A stretch of 64,000 nucleotides of DNA. Origin: G047528255 sp047528255. Lineage in GTDB: Bacteria > Bacteroidota > Bacteroidia > Flavobacteriales > Blattabacteriaceae. Below the pieces are notes generated by a model. It did no database searches and was not told the DNA's origin. It saw nothing but the letters and a program-made list of their open reading frames with translations. A program made the position numbers and the translations under genes. This document shows positions 9,876-19,743 of this stretch, in pieces; within the stretch, counting starts at the first letter, position 1; every line of letters begins with the position of its first letter. Location: positions 1,302,001-1,366,000 of the forward strand of contig CP180024.1 in the NCBI GenBank assembly GCA_047528255.1, read 5' to 3'.

Positions 9876-10080
9876 GTTTCATAACAGTAATGACTGACTT
9901 TTATTTGAGGAGGATCTTGAGAGTCTTCCATAATAAAACGTCTGTCAGCATTTGATAAGATCGTCATCGTACCGTCTGAGGGTTTGACTTGTTCAGGGGG
10001 GATATGGGGAGATGATTTGAGAGTAGAGTACGATGCCTTGCATCTTAATATAACCCTAACACAAACTAAAAAGAAAAATT
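9845..10080 (-). pseudogene. Unrecognised 3' gene fragment fused to an IS left end
   Basis: On the minus strand a frame stays open from about 10080 to a TAA at 9845. It reads ...IPPEQVKPSDGTMTILSN, then ADRRFIMEDSQDPPQIKV and HYCYET, before entering the IS LE and ending RMLHERRLG. Composition is gene-like up to the IS boundary (9876), unlike the AT-rich spacers. I do not recognise the protein and see no credible start, so it may be the tail of a gene whose 5' part is lost. The spacer on to 10149 holds only a weak inverted repeat (CAAACC-TTCT-GGTTTG, 10113-10128). Confidence 0.3.
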
Positions 10081-10149
10081 AAAATTAGATTTAGGAACAA
10101 AAGGGATCCTGACAAACCTTCTGGTTTGGTAAAAAGGGTTAATCAATGG

Positions 10150-11133
10150 TCAATGTTTTACGTATAACGTCTCTTTGACGGCGGAGATTACTTTATTTTC
10201 ATTAGGTAACCAGGCTTCGATCAAGCTGGAGGAGTAGGGCGCTGGTACATCGGGAAGGGTGATCCTTTTGATTGGAGCGTCGAGATAGTCGAAGTTTTTT
10301 TTCTGCACGACGTAGGTTATCTCCGATGCGATGGAAGCGAATGGCCAGGATTCTTCAATGATTACCAGTCTGTTCGTTTTTTTAACAGAGCTTAGGATAG
10401 TATGATAGTCCAGGGGGCGTACGGTGCGCAGGTCAACCATTTCTACGTCGATGCCTTCTTCGGCGAGTTTTTCGGCGGCGATCAGGGCAACTTTCATGAT
10501 TTTCCCGAAGGATACGAGCGTCACGTCAGAACCTTCTTTTTTGATATCAGCCACACCGATCGGGATGGTATATTCTTCTTCGGGTATCATCATCTTGTCT
10601 CCGTACATCTGTTCGGATTCCATGAATATTACCGGGTCGTTATATCGGATCGCTGATTTCAAAAGGCCTTTTGCATCGTAAGGGTTGGAGGGAATGACGA
10701 CCTTGAGTCCGGGACAGTTGGCGTACCAATTTTCAAAGGCTTGGGAGTGTGTGGCGCCTAGCTGACCTCCCCAGGCTGTAGGTCCGCGAAAGACGATGGG
10801 GATGTTCCACTGCCCTCCGCTCATTTGGTACATCTTGGCGGCGTTGTTGATGATTTGATCGATGGCTACTAAGGAAAAGTTGAAGGTCATGAATTCTATA
10901 ATGGGTCTACAACCGTTCATTGCCGAGCCTATGCCGATTCCGGAAAAACCGAGTTCCGAAATCGGAGTGTCGATCACCCTTTTTGGGCCGAATTCGTTCA
11001 ACATTCCTTTGGAAGCTTTGTATGCTCCGTTATATTCAGCTACTTCTTCTCCCATGAGGTATATAGTTTCATCATTTCTCATCTCTTCGCTCATGGCGGC
11101 AGCGATAACTTCCCGAAAGGTCATTATTTTCAT
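10150..11133 (-). CDS. pdhB: Pyruvate dehydrogenase E1 component, beta subunit
   Basis: Beta subunit of the heterotetrameric TPP-dependent E1 that decarboxylates pyruvate in the pyruvate dehydrogenase complex. The sequence matches the family end to end (MGEEVAEYNGAYKASKG, IDTPISELGFSGIGIGSAM, EFMTFNFSLVAIDQI, WLPNENKVISAVKE). I chose the start MKIMTFREV at 11133; the frame continues to an upstream ATG at 11148 that would add five odd residues. The E3 partner (lpd) is 5 kb away; E1 alpha and E2 are not in the window. An IS right end lies 139 bp upstream and points at the gene. Confidence 0.94.
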   Translation of the reverse strand: MKIMTFREVIAAAMSEEMRNDETIYLMGEEVAEYNGAYKASKGMLNEFGPKRVIDTPISELGFSGIGIGSAMNGCRPIIEFMTFNFSLVAIDQIINNAAKMYQMSGGQWNIPIVFRGPTAWGGQLGATHSQAFENWYANCPGLKVVIPSNPYDAKGLLKSAIRYNDPVIFMESEQMYGDKMMIPEEEYTIPIGVADIKKEGSDVTLVSFGKIMKVALIAAEKLAEEGIDVEMVDLRTVRPLDYHTILSSVKKTNRLVIIEESWPFASIASEITYVVQKKNFDYLDAPIKRITLPDVPAPYSSSLIEAWLPNENKVISAVKETLYVKH

Positions 11134-11272
11134 CATAATACGAATCAATTAGATCGGATATTGTGGCAATATTAAGGAAAAAATATGACTGGGGCGGTGG
11201 TTGAATATTATCGGCTGAGGCAATGATCCATTGTGAAATTAGAGTTTTTTGTTTAATCTTTCGAGACCATTG

Positions 11273-12532
11273 TGCTAATGGTGGATTACGTTTATTCAGT
11301 CTCCTAGATGGCTTCGTTAGAGAACAATGTAGATTTAGTTTTTCATATTGAATTCGACAAATTGTTGTTTATAAATTAATATAAATATATCTATTTTTAT
11401 AGACAGTGCATAATAATCCCTGGGGAACGATACAAATTATTCCCATAGCATCCATAAGAGGATGAGCCTGTACACGAGCTAATACTTTGTAACGCTTTAC
11501 CTTATCCAAACCAACATTTTATACTGCCAAAAATACGTTCTACTACCCATCGGTTTTTACTCACTTCTTCTATTGAAGAATATAGCTTTTTTCCTTAAAA
11601 GAGGTTCCTATAGTTTTTCTTCTGTATACGGTATTTGATACTTAGACTATGAAAGTAAGAGACGTTGGCTGGAACTTGATAACCTTTGTCTGCATATACT
11701 TCTCTGGAAGTATATTCTAGTTTGCTTATTAATGGATTTAGTCCTCTATTATCATGGTTATTGGCTGCTACGCTACGTACGGCTAGTATCATTCCATTTT
11801 TATTCCCCCTATGTGCTTTTTGTATCCGTAGTAGAGTTTATCTGATTTCTTGAGCTACTCACCTTGAGTATTTACTGCTGATTAAATCTCTTTTTTTTAT
11901 CCTTTCTTTTTTTTGACTGATTTGTTTTTGCTATTCTTTCTTTCGATCCTCCACTACGGAGGTAGGATCTCCCTTTGGAGTAAAGGGATTCACTGTAATA
12001 TTGGAATCTACTATTACTCCTGTTTTAACTATCGCTTGATGCTTTTCTAATTACTTATTGATCTTTTTCAGTAAGAGCTCATATATCTTTTTGGCTACTA
12101 TTTCATTGCAAAATCTGCATAGAGTCGTATGACCTGGGATCTGAGTTTCCAATCGAAAACAACAAAATAGAATGTAGCTCAAGGATTTTTTCACCAATTC
12201 TTCCGTTTCTACATCACTGAGATCATACCAGTGACATAATAGCCTCATCCTAAATAAGGATATTCCACTGTAAGCAGGTTGGCCTTTTATTCCTTGGCCT
12301 TTTTGATATATTTTTCTTATTTTCTTCTCCAGCACTTTCTAGTGGATCAAAGTGTTTAACCTTTTGAAAAAATCACTCCTCCTGCTAAAACGTTTCATAT
12401 ATAGTTCACTAAAGCTTATTCGTGCGGTGCTTCTGAGCATAGATACCTGTTTTTTTATTTTTTACTCCAAAAATACGAAACAATATATTGATTTATAAAT
12501 ATTTTAACCTCCTTCTCTCATGTAACATTCTC
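11273..12532 (-). mobile_element. Decayed IS5-type element, copy 5
   Basis: Complete, degenerate copy (1260 bp), RE at 11273 and LE ending ATGTAACATTCTC at 12532. The 124 bp between it and pdhB show no feature. No direct repeat is seen between its flanks (CTTTC and ATATA). Confidence 0.88.
12051..12335 (-). pseudogene. IS5-family transposase 5' fragment (copy 5)
   Basis: A 94-codon open piece holding the N-terminal domain of the transposase (MLEKKIRKIYQKGQGIKG, LCHWYDLSDVETEELVK, FRLETQIPGHTTLCRF). A stop after LLKKINK cuts it before the first catalytic Asp. Another piece of the same gene, 11595-11792, carries VYADKGYQVPANVSYFHS with the second catalytic Asp. Confidence 0.8.
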
Positions 12533-12634
12533 ATATATATATATTACCAAATTTTATGTCGTTTTTCGAATGTTTTTTGACAATTCGGTTTACATGTGTA
12601 CATTTGTTGCTGCATTTTCAGCTGGCGTTCAATT

Positions 12635-12922
12635 ATGGAGAGAGAGGATTTATTGGCGCAATTGAAGCAAAAATTAGCGACCTTATTGGCCTCTTATCGA
12701 GATCAAAAGCATGCAATTGCAGAGTTGAAAGAAGAGAGTCAGAAGTTGAAGCAAAAACTAAAGGAACAACAAGCTGTCAATCTTGAATTGAAACAGGCGA
12801 ATGAATGGCTCAAAATAGCAAACGCGATGTTGGGAGACAAATCCGATAAAAAATTAATGAAATCTAAGATCAATCTCTTGGTGAGGAAGATTGACCAATG
12901 TATCGATCAACTCAAGTTGTAG
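12635..12922 (+). CDS. Small coiled-coil protein preceding ZapA
   Basis: A 95-aa, highly charged, Lys/Glu/Gln-rich protein, nearly all heptad-like coiled coil (EREDLLAQLKQKL onward), ending KINLLVRKIDQCIDQLKL. A protein of this size and ending commonly sits directly before zapA in Flavobacteriia and resembles ZapB-like division-associated proteins, but its role is inferred. The start at 12635 (MEREDLL) is preferred to the ATG at 12596, whose extra residues (MYICCCIF) look like non-coding sequence. It lies 11 bp before zapA. pheT, the usual upstream neighbour, is replaced by an IS copy. Confidence 0.78.
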   Translation: MEREDLLAQLKQKLATLLASYRDQKHAIAELKEESQKLKQKLKEQQAVNLELKQANEWLKIANAMLGDKSDKKLMKSKINLLVRKIDQCIDQLKL

Positions 12923-12933
12923 GATAAAATAGT

Positions 12934-13221
12934 ATGCAGGAGCGTATAAAAATCAATGTGCTTATTACAGATCGTCATTATCCGATGACTATACTTCGAA
13001 AGGAAGAACCTGTCGTTCGTCGCGCAGCGAAGGATATAGGGTTAGCTATCAAAGATATAGAACTTAAGTATGCTATCAGAGATAAGCAAGATGCTCTTTC
13101 TATGTGTCTCTTACAATATGCTTCCAAGATGGGAGTCGATCGGGGAGACCGACAAAAGGAAGAGGAACATTTAAACGATAACATAAGAGATATCATCCGA
13201 CAGATCGATGAGGCTTTATAA
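12934..13221 (+). CDS. zapA: Cell division protein ZapA
   Basis: Cytosolic protein that binds FtsZ and bundles protofilaments at the Z-ring. The N-terminal IKINVLITDRHYPMTI strand region and the RDKQDALSMCLLQYASKMG helix match Flavobacteriia ZapA. Length 95 aa is normal. It is transcribed with the preceding coiled-coil gene and is followed by a candidate structured RNA and a strong terminator. Confidence 0.88.
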   Translation: MQERIKINVLITDRHYPMTILRKEEPVVRRAAKDIGLAIKDIELKYAIRDKQDALSMCLLQYASKMGVDRGDRQKEEEHLNDNIRDIIRQIDEAL

Positions 13222-13377
13222 CAGTTTAAATCCTCTGTACGGTACTTACATCAGTTTCTATTGCAATTTGTAAGTTCAAACACCATTTAATTATTGGCCT
13301 AGCAGCATTTTCAGAGTAATTGACGCTTTTAGATTCGGAAGGTCAGAACGATTTTAAACGTATTCTGACCGGTTTTT
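13222..13377 (+). ncRNA. Candidate small RNA between zapA and rny (6S-like position)
   Basis: The 156 bp after the zapA stop hold no reading frame and end in a strong intrinsic terminator. Base composition is more balanced than in the other spacers. In several bacteria the 6S RNA gene (ssrS) lies next to zapA, so a 6S-type RNA is the leading guess. I could not fold it into the diagnostic central bubble by eye. It could also be a structured 3' untranslated region of zapA. Confidence 0.3.
13341..13377 (+). terminator. Intrinsic terminator after zapA
   Basis: GGTCAGAA (13341-13348) pairs perfectly with TTCTGACC (13363-13370) around a short loop, followed by GGTTTTTG. This is the clearest rho-independent terminator in the window. 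Confidence 0.8.
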
Positions 13378-13449
13378 GATTGTAAAGAGCTTTCAACTTC
13401 TTTGAAGAAATGTTATAGGTTTTTTGTTTTTTTTAGAGAAAAAAAGAAT

Positions 13450-15021
13450 ATGGAAAAAAATATTGTGATTTCCCTTATTGGAGGGGCGGTTTTGGGATTC
13501 GTTCTTTATTATATTCTTCGTAAAACCGCGATTATGAAGAAACATGATCGTTTGTTGGAAGAAGCCGGAAACAAAGCCAAAAATATCATTAAAAATGCCG
13601 AGAGAGAAGGGGAATCAATCAAGAAAGATAAGATTCTTCAAGCTAAAGAGCGCTTTATAGAACTCAAATCCAAACAAGGAAAAGAATTCACCGTCCGCGA
13701 GAAGAGAATTTCTGACATCGAGAAGCGCATTCGTGAAGAAGAGGCTAAAATATCAAAAGAGATTGAAAAACATCATAGAAAAAATGTGTGTTTGGAAGAA
13801 CAGATCTCAGATTATGAACAAAGGAAGCAGATTTTTCAAAAGAAGCAAGATGAAATCAACAATGTCCATTTGAAACAGGTAGAGTTGCTGGAACGGATAT
13901 CCAATTACTCAGCCAATGAAGCTCGTGAAGCCTTGGTTGAAGTCCTCAAAGATGAAGCTAAGATAAAAGCTCAAGCGCACATACGGCAGATCGTAGAAGA
14001 ATCCCAATTGACAGCCAAGACGGAAGCTAGGAAAATTATCGTTCAAGCCATCCAAAGGATAGGTGTCGAACAAGCTATAGAAAACGCCGTATCCGTATTT
14101 AACATTGAATCTGACGATGTCAAAGGCCGCATCATCGGTCGTGAAGGACGTAATATTCGTGCTCTCGAGCAAGCAACAGGAGTGGAGATCATCATTGATG
14201 ACACACCTGAAGCCATTTTATTATCTTGCTTTAATCCCGTTCGTCGGGAAATTGCCCGTCTTTCATTGCACAAACTTGTTCTCGATGGGCGCATCCATCC
14301 GGCACGCATAGAGGAAGTTGTTTCCAAAACTGAAAAACACATTGAAGAAGAAATAATCGAAACAGGGAAAAAGACTGTGATTGAATTGGGTATTCATGGC
14401 TTGCCTCCAGAGTTTATCAAAATCATAGGGCGCATGAAATACCGTTTTTCTTATGGGCAAAACCTCTTGCAACACTCCCGTGAAGTAGCTAATTTATGTA
14501 GCGTTTTGGCAGCAGAGTTCGGTCTGAATACCAAATTGACCAAGCGCGCAGGACTTTTGCATGATATCGGAAAAGTTCCGGAAACGGAATCCGAACTTCC
14601 CCACGCTCTTCTGGGTATGCAATGGGCTGAAAAATACGGAGAACACCCTGATGTATGCAACGCCATAGGCGCCCACCATGATGAGATCGAGATGATTTCG
14701 ATCATTTCTCCTATTATACAAGTGTGTGATGCCATCAGCGGCGCCAGGCCCGGGGTACGTCGCAGCACGGTTGAATCTTATCTGAAAAGATTGAAAGATC
14801 TCGAAGATGTTGCCTTGAGCTTTGACGGGGTTGATAAAGCCTTTGCCGTGCAAGCAGGAAGAGAGTTGCGCGTTATGGTTGAAAGTGATAAAATTGATGA
14901 CAACAGAGCTTTTCAATTGTCTCATGAGATCACAGATAAAATCCAAAATCAGATGACTTATCCCGGCCAGGTGAGAGTGACCGTAATTCGTGAGACCAGG
15001 ACCGTACAAATCGCTAGGTAA
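13450..15021 (+). CDS. rny: Ribonuclease Y
   Basis: Membrane-anchored endoribonuclease that starts mRNA decay. From the start at 13450: one N-terminal membrane segment (about residues 4-23), a long charged coiled coil (about 35-190), a KH RNA-binding domain (VKGRIIGREGRNIRALE), and an HD domain with LLHDIGK near residue 370. Length 523 aa is typical. The upstream ATG at 13402 would add a Phe-rich stretch before the membrane segment and is rejected. It is separated from zapA by a terminator, so it needs its own promoter; no clear one is seen. Confidence 0.95.
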   Translation: MEKNIVISLIGGAVLGFVLYYILRKTAIMKKHDRLLEEAGNKAKNIIKNAEREGESIKKDKILQAKERFIELKSKQGKEFTVREKRISDIEKRIREEEAKISKEIEKHHRKNVCLEEQISDYEQRKQIFQKKQDEINNVHLKQVELLERISNYSANEAREALVEVLKDEAKIKAQAHIRQIVEESQLTAKTEARKIIVQAIQRIGVEQAIENAVSVFNIESDDVKGRIIGREGRNIRALEQATGVEIIIDDTPEAILLSCFNPVRREIARLSLHKLVLDGRIHPARIEEVVSKTEKHIEEEIIETGKKTVIELGIHGLPPEFIKIIGRMKYRFSYGQNLLQHSREVANLCSVLAAEFGLNTKLTKRAGLLHDIGKVPETESELPHALLGMQWAEKYGEHPDVCNAIGAHHDEIEMISIISPIIQVCDAISGARPGVRRSTVESYLKRLKDLEDVALSFDGVDKAFAVQAGRELRVMVESDKIDDNRAFQLSHEITDKIQNQMTYPGQVRVTVIRETRTVQIAR

Positions 15022-15139
15022 TTTTAGCCTGACGCGGTGTTTCTATCTACAATAGAAATCTTTTCGGTAGTTTTGGGCGAGAAAAAGGGGCTTTAAAAAG
15101 ACTGATCTTTTTCTTATTATTAAGTATATATTTTAAATC

Positions 15140-16111
15140 ATGACAAAACCGATCACTTCCTTTATCGAGAAATATTTTTTGCACTTTAATGCAGCAGTTC
15201 TGTCAGAAGCATCTCAAGCTTATAAAGCCCATCTTGAAAATGGAGGAAAAATGATGATTACCCTAGCAGGAGCCATGAGTACAGCTGAGTTGGGAAAAAT
15301 ATTGGCCGAGATGATACGCCAAGATAAAGTTCAAATCATTTCTTGTACCGGAGCTAATATGGAAGAAGATTTGATGAATCTTGTGGCTCATTCTCACTAC
15401 AAGCGCATTCCTAATTACAGAGATTTGACTCCTGAACAAGAGAGAGAGCTTTTGGACAAAGGTTTGAATCGTGTCACTGATACGTGCATACCTGAAGAAA
15501 AGGCCTTTAGACGTCTTCAGAAACACCTCTATGAGGCATGGCATCAGGCAGAGACAGGAAGCGAACGACGCTTTCCGCACGAGTACATCTACGAGTTGTT
15601 GCTCAGCGGTGTCTTGAATCCTTATTATGAAATCGATCCGAAAGACAGCTGGATCTTAGCCGCTTCCGAAAAAAATCTACCCATAGTAGTCCCAGGTTGG
15701 GAAGATAGCACGATGGGTAATATTTTTGCCTCCTATTGTCTGAAAGGAGAATTAAAACACTCTACCGTTAAAAACGGTATTGAATACATGACCTTCTTGG
15801 CTGATTGGTACCGTGTTAATGCTGTTGGTAAAGGCATAGGTTTTTTTCAAATCGGAGGAGGAATTGCGGGAGACTTCCCCATTTGTGTCGTCCCGATGCT
15901 TTATCAAGACATGGGGCTTCAGGAAACTCTTTTCTGGAGGTATTTTTGTCAAATATCCGATTCCACCACCAGCTACGGATCTTATTCGGGGGCTATTCCC
16001 AACGAAAAAATCACTTGGAGTAAGCTGGATGTAGATACTCCGAGGTTTGTCGTCGAGTCCGACGCTACTATCGTAGCCCCATTGATGTTTGCTCATATCT
16101 TGGGTATGTGA
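15140..16111 (+). CDS. Deoxyhypusine synthase-like protein
   Basis: A 323-aa protein of the deoxyhypusine synthase superfamily, which binds NAD and transfers aminoalkyl groups in its characterised members. Landmarks include GGKMMITLAGAMSTAELG, SCTGANMEEDLMNLVAHSHY, VPGWEDSTMGNIFASY and GGGIAGDFPICVVPML. Bacteroidota carry this family widely, yet bacteria lack the eIF5A substrate; bacterial members may instead act in polyamine metabolism such as homospermidine formation, which is inference here. It has 118 bp upstream with no clear promoter and lies 71 bp before lpd. Confidence 0.88.
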   Translation: MTKPITSFIEKYFLHFNAAVLSEASQAYKAHLENGGKMMITLAGAMSTAELGKILAEMIRQDKVQIISCTGANMEEDLMNLVAHSHYKRIPNYRDLTPEQERELLDKGLNRVTDTCIPEEKAFRRLQKHLYEAWHQAETGSERRFPHEYIYELLLSGVLNPYYEIDPKDSWILAASEKNLPIVVPGWEDSTMGNIFASYCLKGELKHSTVKNGIEYMTFLADWYRVNAVGKGIGFFQIGGGIAGDFPICVVPMLYQDMGLQETLFWRYFCQISDSTTSYGSYSGAIPNEKITWSKLDVDTPRFVVESDATIVAPLMFAHILGM

Positions 16112-16182
16112 CCTTTGAGTGTTCATACACATGGTTTTCAATACTCTTGAAATCATTAAATTTGTCGATCAATACACCAAAA

Positions 16183-17586
16183 ATGAATGCATACGATCTC
16201 GTTATTATAGGGTCCGGGCCGGGAGGATACGTCGCTGCCATCCGTGCCGCGCAGCTTGGCTTCAAGACGGCGCTCGTTGAGAAATATCCTACTCTGGGAG
16301 GAACTTGTCTCAATGTGGGCTGTATCCCTTCAAAAGCATTGTTGGATTCTTCTGAACATTATCATCAGGCTCAAAAAAATTTATCTGTTCACGGTATTCT
16401 TACTGATGGGTTGTCTCTGGACTTTAAACAACTGATTGCTCGTAAAGATCAGGTGATCCAGCAAACTTGTGATGGCGTAAAATATTTGATGAACAAGAAC
16501 AAGATCGAGGTTTATCAAGGATGGGGGGCCTTTAAGGACGCGTATCATCTCACCATCAATAAAGGAGACAATCAAGTCAAAGAGATTGAGTTTCTATATG
16601 CTGTAATTGCTACGGGGTCCAAACCTTCCGGTCTGTCCGGTCTTACTATTGATAAAAAACGAATCATCTCGTCTACCGAAGCTTTGGCTTTGAATAAGGT
16701 GCCTAAACGTTTGATTGTCATCGGTGGAGGTGTTATCGGTTTGGAGCTAAGTTCTGTATACAAAAAATTGGGAAGCGAGGTCGCCGTTGTTGAATATATG
16801 GATAGACTCATCCCTACGATGGATCAAACCCTAAGCAAAGAGTTGCAAAAAATTTTGAAAAAATTGGGGATTCAATTCCATCTTTCTATTCGAGTTCTCG
16901 GAGCTGTTACACAAGGCCATGAAGTTCTAGTCAATACGGAAACTCAAGATGGAAAAAGTTTTCAGCTTAGAGGTGATTATTGTCTTGTCGCTGTGGGTCG
17001 AAGACCCTTTACTGAAGGTCTCGGATTGGAAAAAATCGGCGTTGAGACAGATGCCAGAGGTTTTGTTCTGGTGGATGAAGGTTTACGAACTCAAGTAAAA
17101 AATATTTACGCCATAGGTGACGTAATCGGAGGGGCTATGTTGGCTCATAAGGCTGAGGATGAGGGGGTTTATGTGATAGAATGTCTTTCCGGACAAAAAC
17201 CTCATATCGATTACAATCTTATTCCCTCAGTGGTTTATACCTGGCCTGAGGTGGCTAGTGTGGGAAATACCGAAGCTCAATTAAAAGAAAAAGGTATCTC
17301 CTACAAGTCAGGCCAATTTCCTATGCGCGCTTTGGGTCGAGCTCGCGCCAGCGGCGATGTCGATGGTTTGGTCAAAATATTGACTGATCAGAAAACGGAT
17401 GAGGTCTTGGGTGTTCATATAATCGGAGCGCGAGCTGCAGATATGATCATGGAAGCTGTCGTGGCGATGGAATTCCGCGCCTCTTCCGAAGATATCGCAA
17501 GGATATGTCATCCGCATCCTACTTTTACGGAGGCTATCAAGGAGGCTGCGCTATCGGCTACCGACAATAGAGCTTTGCATATTTAG
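16183..17586 (+). CDS. lpd: Dihydrolipoyl dehydrogenase (E3)
   Basis: FAD-containing E3 that reoxidises dihydrolipoamide for 2-oxoacid dehydrogenase complexes. From the ATG at 16183: FAD loop GSGPGG (10-15), redox disulfide C42/C47 in GGTCLNVGCIP, NAD-binding IGGGVIG, and the C-terminal active-site pair H445/E450 in HPHPTFTEA. Length 467 aa is standard. The frame opens upstream at 16108, but that extension overlaps the previous gene and is not part of E3. Its likely partner here is the E1 beta encoded at 10.2 kb. An IS right end follows 51 bp after the stop. Confidence 0.96.
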   Translation: MNAYDLVIIGSGPGGYVAAIRAAQLGFKTALVEKYPTLGGTCLNVGCIPSKALLDSSEHYHQAQKNLSVHGILTDGLSLDFKQLIARKDQVIQQTCDGVKYLMNKNKIEVYQGWGAFKDAYHLTINKGDNQVKEIEFLYAVIATGSKPSGLSGLTIDKKRIISSTEALALNKVPKRLIVIGGGVIGLELSSVYKKLGSEVAVVEYMDRLIPTMDQTLSKELQKILKKLGIQFHLSIRVLGAVTQGHEVLVNTETQDGKSFQLRGDYCLVAVGRRPFTEGLGLEKIGVETDARGFVLVDEGLRTQVKNIYAIGDVIGGAMLAHKAEDEGVYVIECLSGQKPHIDYNLIPSVVYTWPEVASVGNTEAQLKEKGISYKSGQFPMRALGRARASGDVDGLVKILTDQKTDEVLGVHIIGARAADMIMEAVVAMEFRASSEDIARICHPHPTFTEAIKEAALSATDNRALHI

Positions 17587-17637
17587 TCTTGATCCGTATG
17601 AGTTTGAGATGCCGTTTTGTTTTGAGGATTGGAGCCT

Positions 17638-18877
17638 GAGAACATTGTGTTAATATACTGGATTACGTTTATTCAACCCTCCTAGGGGAACTTCCTTAGA
17701 GAAGATGTAGATTTAGTCTTTCCCATTGTATTCGAAAATATATTAATTATAAATTAATTAAATATATCTTTTTTTATGGACAGCGCATAATAATGACAGG
17801 GGAACGATACGAATTATATGCCATAGCCTCTGTAAGAGGATGAGCATGCACACGAACTAATACCTGTAATGAACCTTACTTGATCCAAACCAACGCTTTA
17901 CCCTTCTAAAAGTACGTTCTGCTATCTATCGGGTTTTACTTACTTATTATGTTGAATAAGATAAATATTCTACTTAAAGGACGATTCTTATATGTTTTCT
18001 TCTGTATACGGTCTTTGATGCCTAGACTATGAAAGTAAGACACGTTGGCTGAAATTTGGTAACCTTTTTCTGCATATACTTTTCTGGATTTATATCCTAG
18101 TTTACTTATTAATACCCATTTAGCCCTCTACTACTATGCTCATTGGCTGCTGCGCTATGTACTGCTAGTATCATTCTATTTTTACCCCCCCCCTATCTGC
18201 TTCTTGTATCCATAGTAGGGTTTACCTTATTTTTTGAGCCATTTTCTTTGAGTGTCTACTCCTGATTGAGTCTCTTTTTTTTACCCTTTCTTTTTCTCTA
18301 ACTTATTTTCTTTTTCCTCTCTTCATTTCCGATCCTCCACTACGTAGGTAGGAGCGCCCTTGGGTGCAAGAGGACTGACTGTAATACTGCAATTTACTAT
18401 TACTCCTGTGTTTTGATCATCGCCTGATGCTTTTCTAATTCCTTATTGATCTCTTTCAGTAAGAGCTCACATTCCTTTTTAACTACTATTTCATTGCGAA
18501 ATCTGTATAGAGTCGTATGATCTGGGATCTGATCTTTTAATTGAAAACCACAAAAGTGCATGAAGCTCAAGTTTTTTTCACCAATTCTTTCGTTCCTACA
18601 TTACTAAGATCATAACAATAACCCAAAAGCATCATCGTAAAGAACGATATTCCACTGTAAGCGGGTTAGTGTTTATTCTCTTCCCAGTGGATCAAGGTGT
18701 TTAACCTTTAAAAAATTCACTCCTTCTGGTAAAACGGTCCATATATAGTTGATTAAAGCTTATTTGTTCGGTTCTATCTGAGGATAGATCGAATTTTTTT
18801 ATTTCCTATTCCAGAGTATACGAAACAATATATTGATTTACAAATATTTTAAACTCATTCTCTCATGCAACGTTCCC
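17638..18877 (-). mobile_element. Decayed IS5-type element, copy 6
   Basis: Both ends are present: RE GAGAACATTGTGTTAA at 17638, LE CATGCAACGTTCCC at 18877. No open transposase fragment of note survives. Confidence 0.86.
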
Positions 18878-19285
18878 GAGTTGTATGATTTGGATCTGAT
18901 CTTCTAATCGAAAAATACAAAAGCTCATGCAGTTCAAGGATTCTTTCATCAATTCTTTGTTCCTACATTACTGAGATCATACTAGTGACTCAAAAGAATT
19001 ATCTTAAATAACAATATTTCACTGTAGACAGGTTAATCTTTTATTCCCTGGCCTTTTTGATATATTTTTCTTATTTCTTTCTCCATTCACTTCTCCGTGG
19101 ATAAATGTGTTTAATCTTTTGAAAAACTTACTACCTTCTGGTAGAACGTTCCATATATAGTTCACTAAAGTTTATTTGCGTGGTGCTTCTGAGCATAGAT
19201 CCGTATTTTTTATTTCCTATTCCAAATATACGAAACAATATATTGATTTACAAATGTTTTACAACTTCTCTCATGCAACATTCCC
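18878..19285 (-). mobile_element. IS5-type element, copy 7, 5' third only
   Basis: Begins inside the transposase N-terminal region directly behind the LE of copy 6 and ends at its own LE (CATGCAACATTCCC) at 19285. The last part is read by the gene at 19210-19743 as its C-terminus. Confidence 0.82.
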
Positions 19286-19743
19286 ACTTTGTGGGATAGT
19301 GTTAAAAATCTTAAAAAATCAGGAGCAGGAAGATATCCCTTCAAAATATCTATAACCTTTCCATCTTTATCTATAATCAAAAAAGATGGATATCTAGGCC
19401 TTCCATCCAACATAGAATAAGCCAAACCATTTACCTTAAAAGATTTCAAATAATGATATTTCTTTTTTCGATAAGTAACGGTTGTCCCTGTCTCGGCATC
19501 TATTCTTACCGGGATATAATTTTTTGCTATATACTTGATGACTTGACCATCCTTAAGCGTAATGCCATTCGCTTTTTTACAATAGTCACACCAACTGGTG
19601 TAGAACATCATTAAAATTTTTTTCCGAGGATATTTTGCTGCTAATGCCTCAGCCGTTGACAGATCAACCCACTTTACTCCGTTTTGAGCCATAAGAGATG
19701 AGGATAAAAATATACTTACCAAAATACTGACCAATGTTTTCAT
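19210..19743 (-). CDS. Exported thioredoxin-fold protein with IS-encoded C-terminus
   Basis: Start at 19743 gives a signal peptide (MKTLVSILVSIFLSSSLMAQ) followed by a thioredoxin-like domain with the redox motif WCDYCKK near residues 52-58. Such proteins act as thiol-disulfide reductases or chaperones outside the cytoplasm. The longer frame from 19791 adds 16 residues ahead of the signal peptide and is less likely. The last 24 residues (from GMLHERSCK to the stop at 19210) are encoded by the left end of an IS copy, so the native C-terminus is lost or altered. The domain core appears complete, so the protein may still fold. Confidence 0.75.
   Translation of the reverse strand: MKTLVSILVSIFLSSSLMAQNGVKWVDLSTAEALAAKYPRKKILMMFYTSWCDYCKKANGITLKDGQVIKYIAKNYIPVRIDAETGTTVTYRKKKYHYLKSFKVNGLAYSMLDGRPRYPSFLIIDKDGKVIDILKGYLPAPDFLRFLTLSHKVGMLHERSCKTFVNQYIVSYIWNRK

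Noticed and set aside
9619..9882. 87-codon minus-strand frame over stacked IS ends
   Set aside because: It lies almost wholly in LE and RE repeat sequence and reads IS non-coding DNA.
16108..16182. Extended N-terminus of dihydrolipoyl dehydrogenase
   Set aside because: The upstream ATG overlaps the preceding gene and adds 25 residues before the FAD loop that are foreign to the family.
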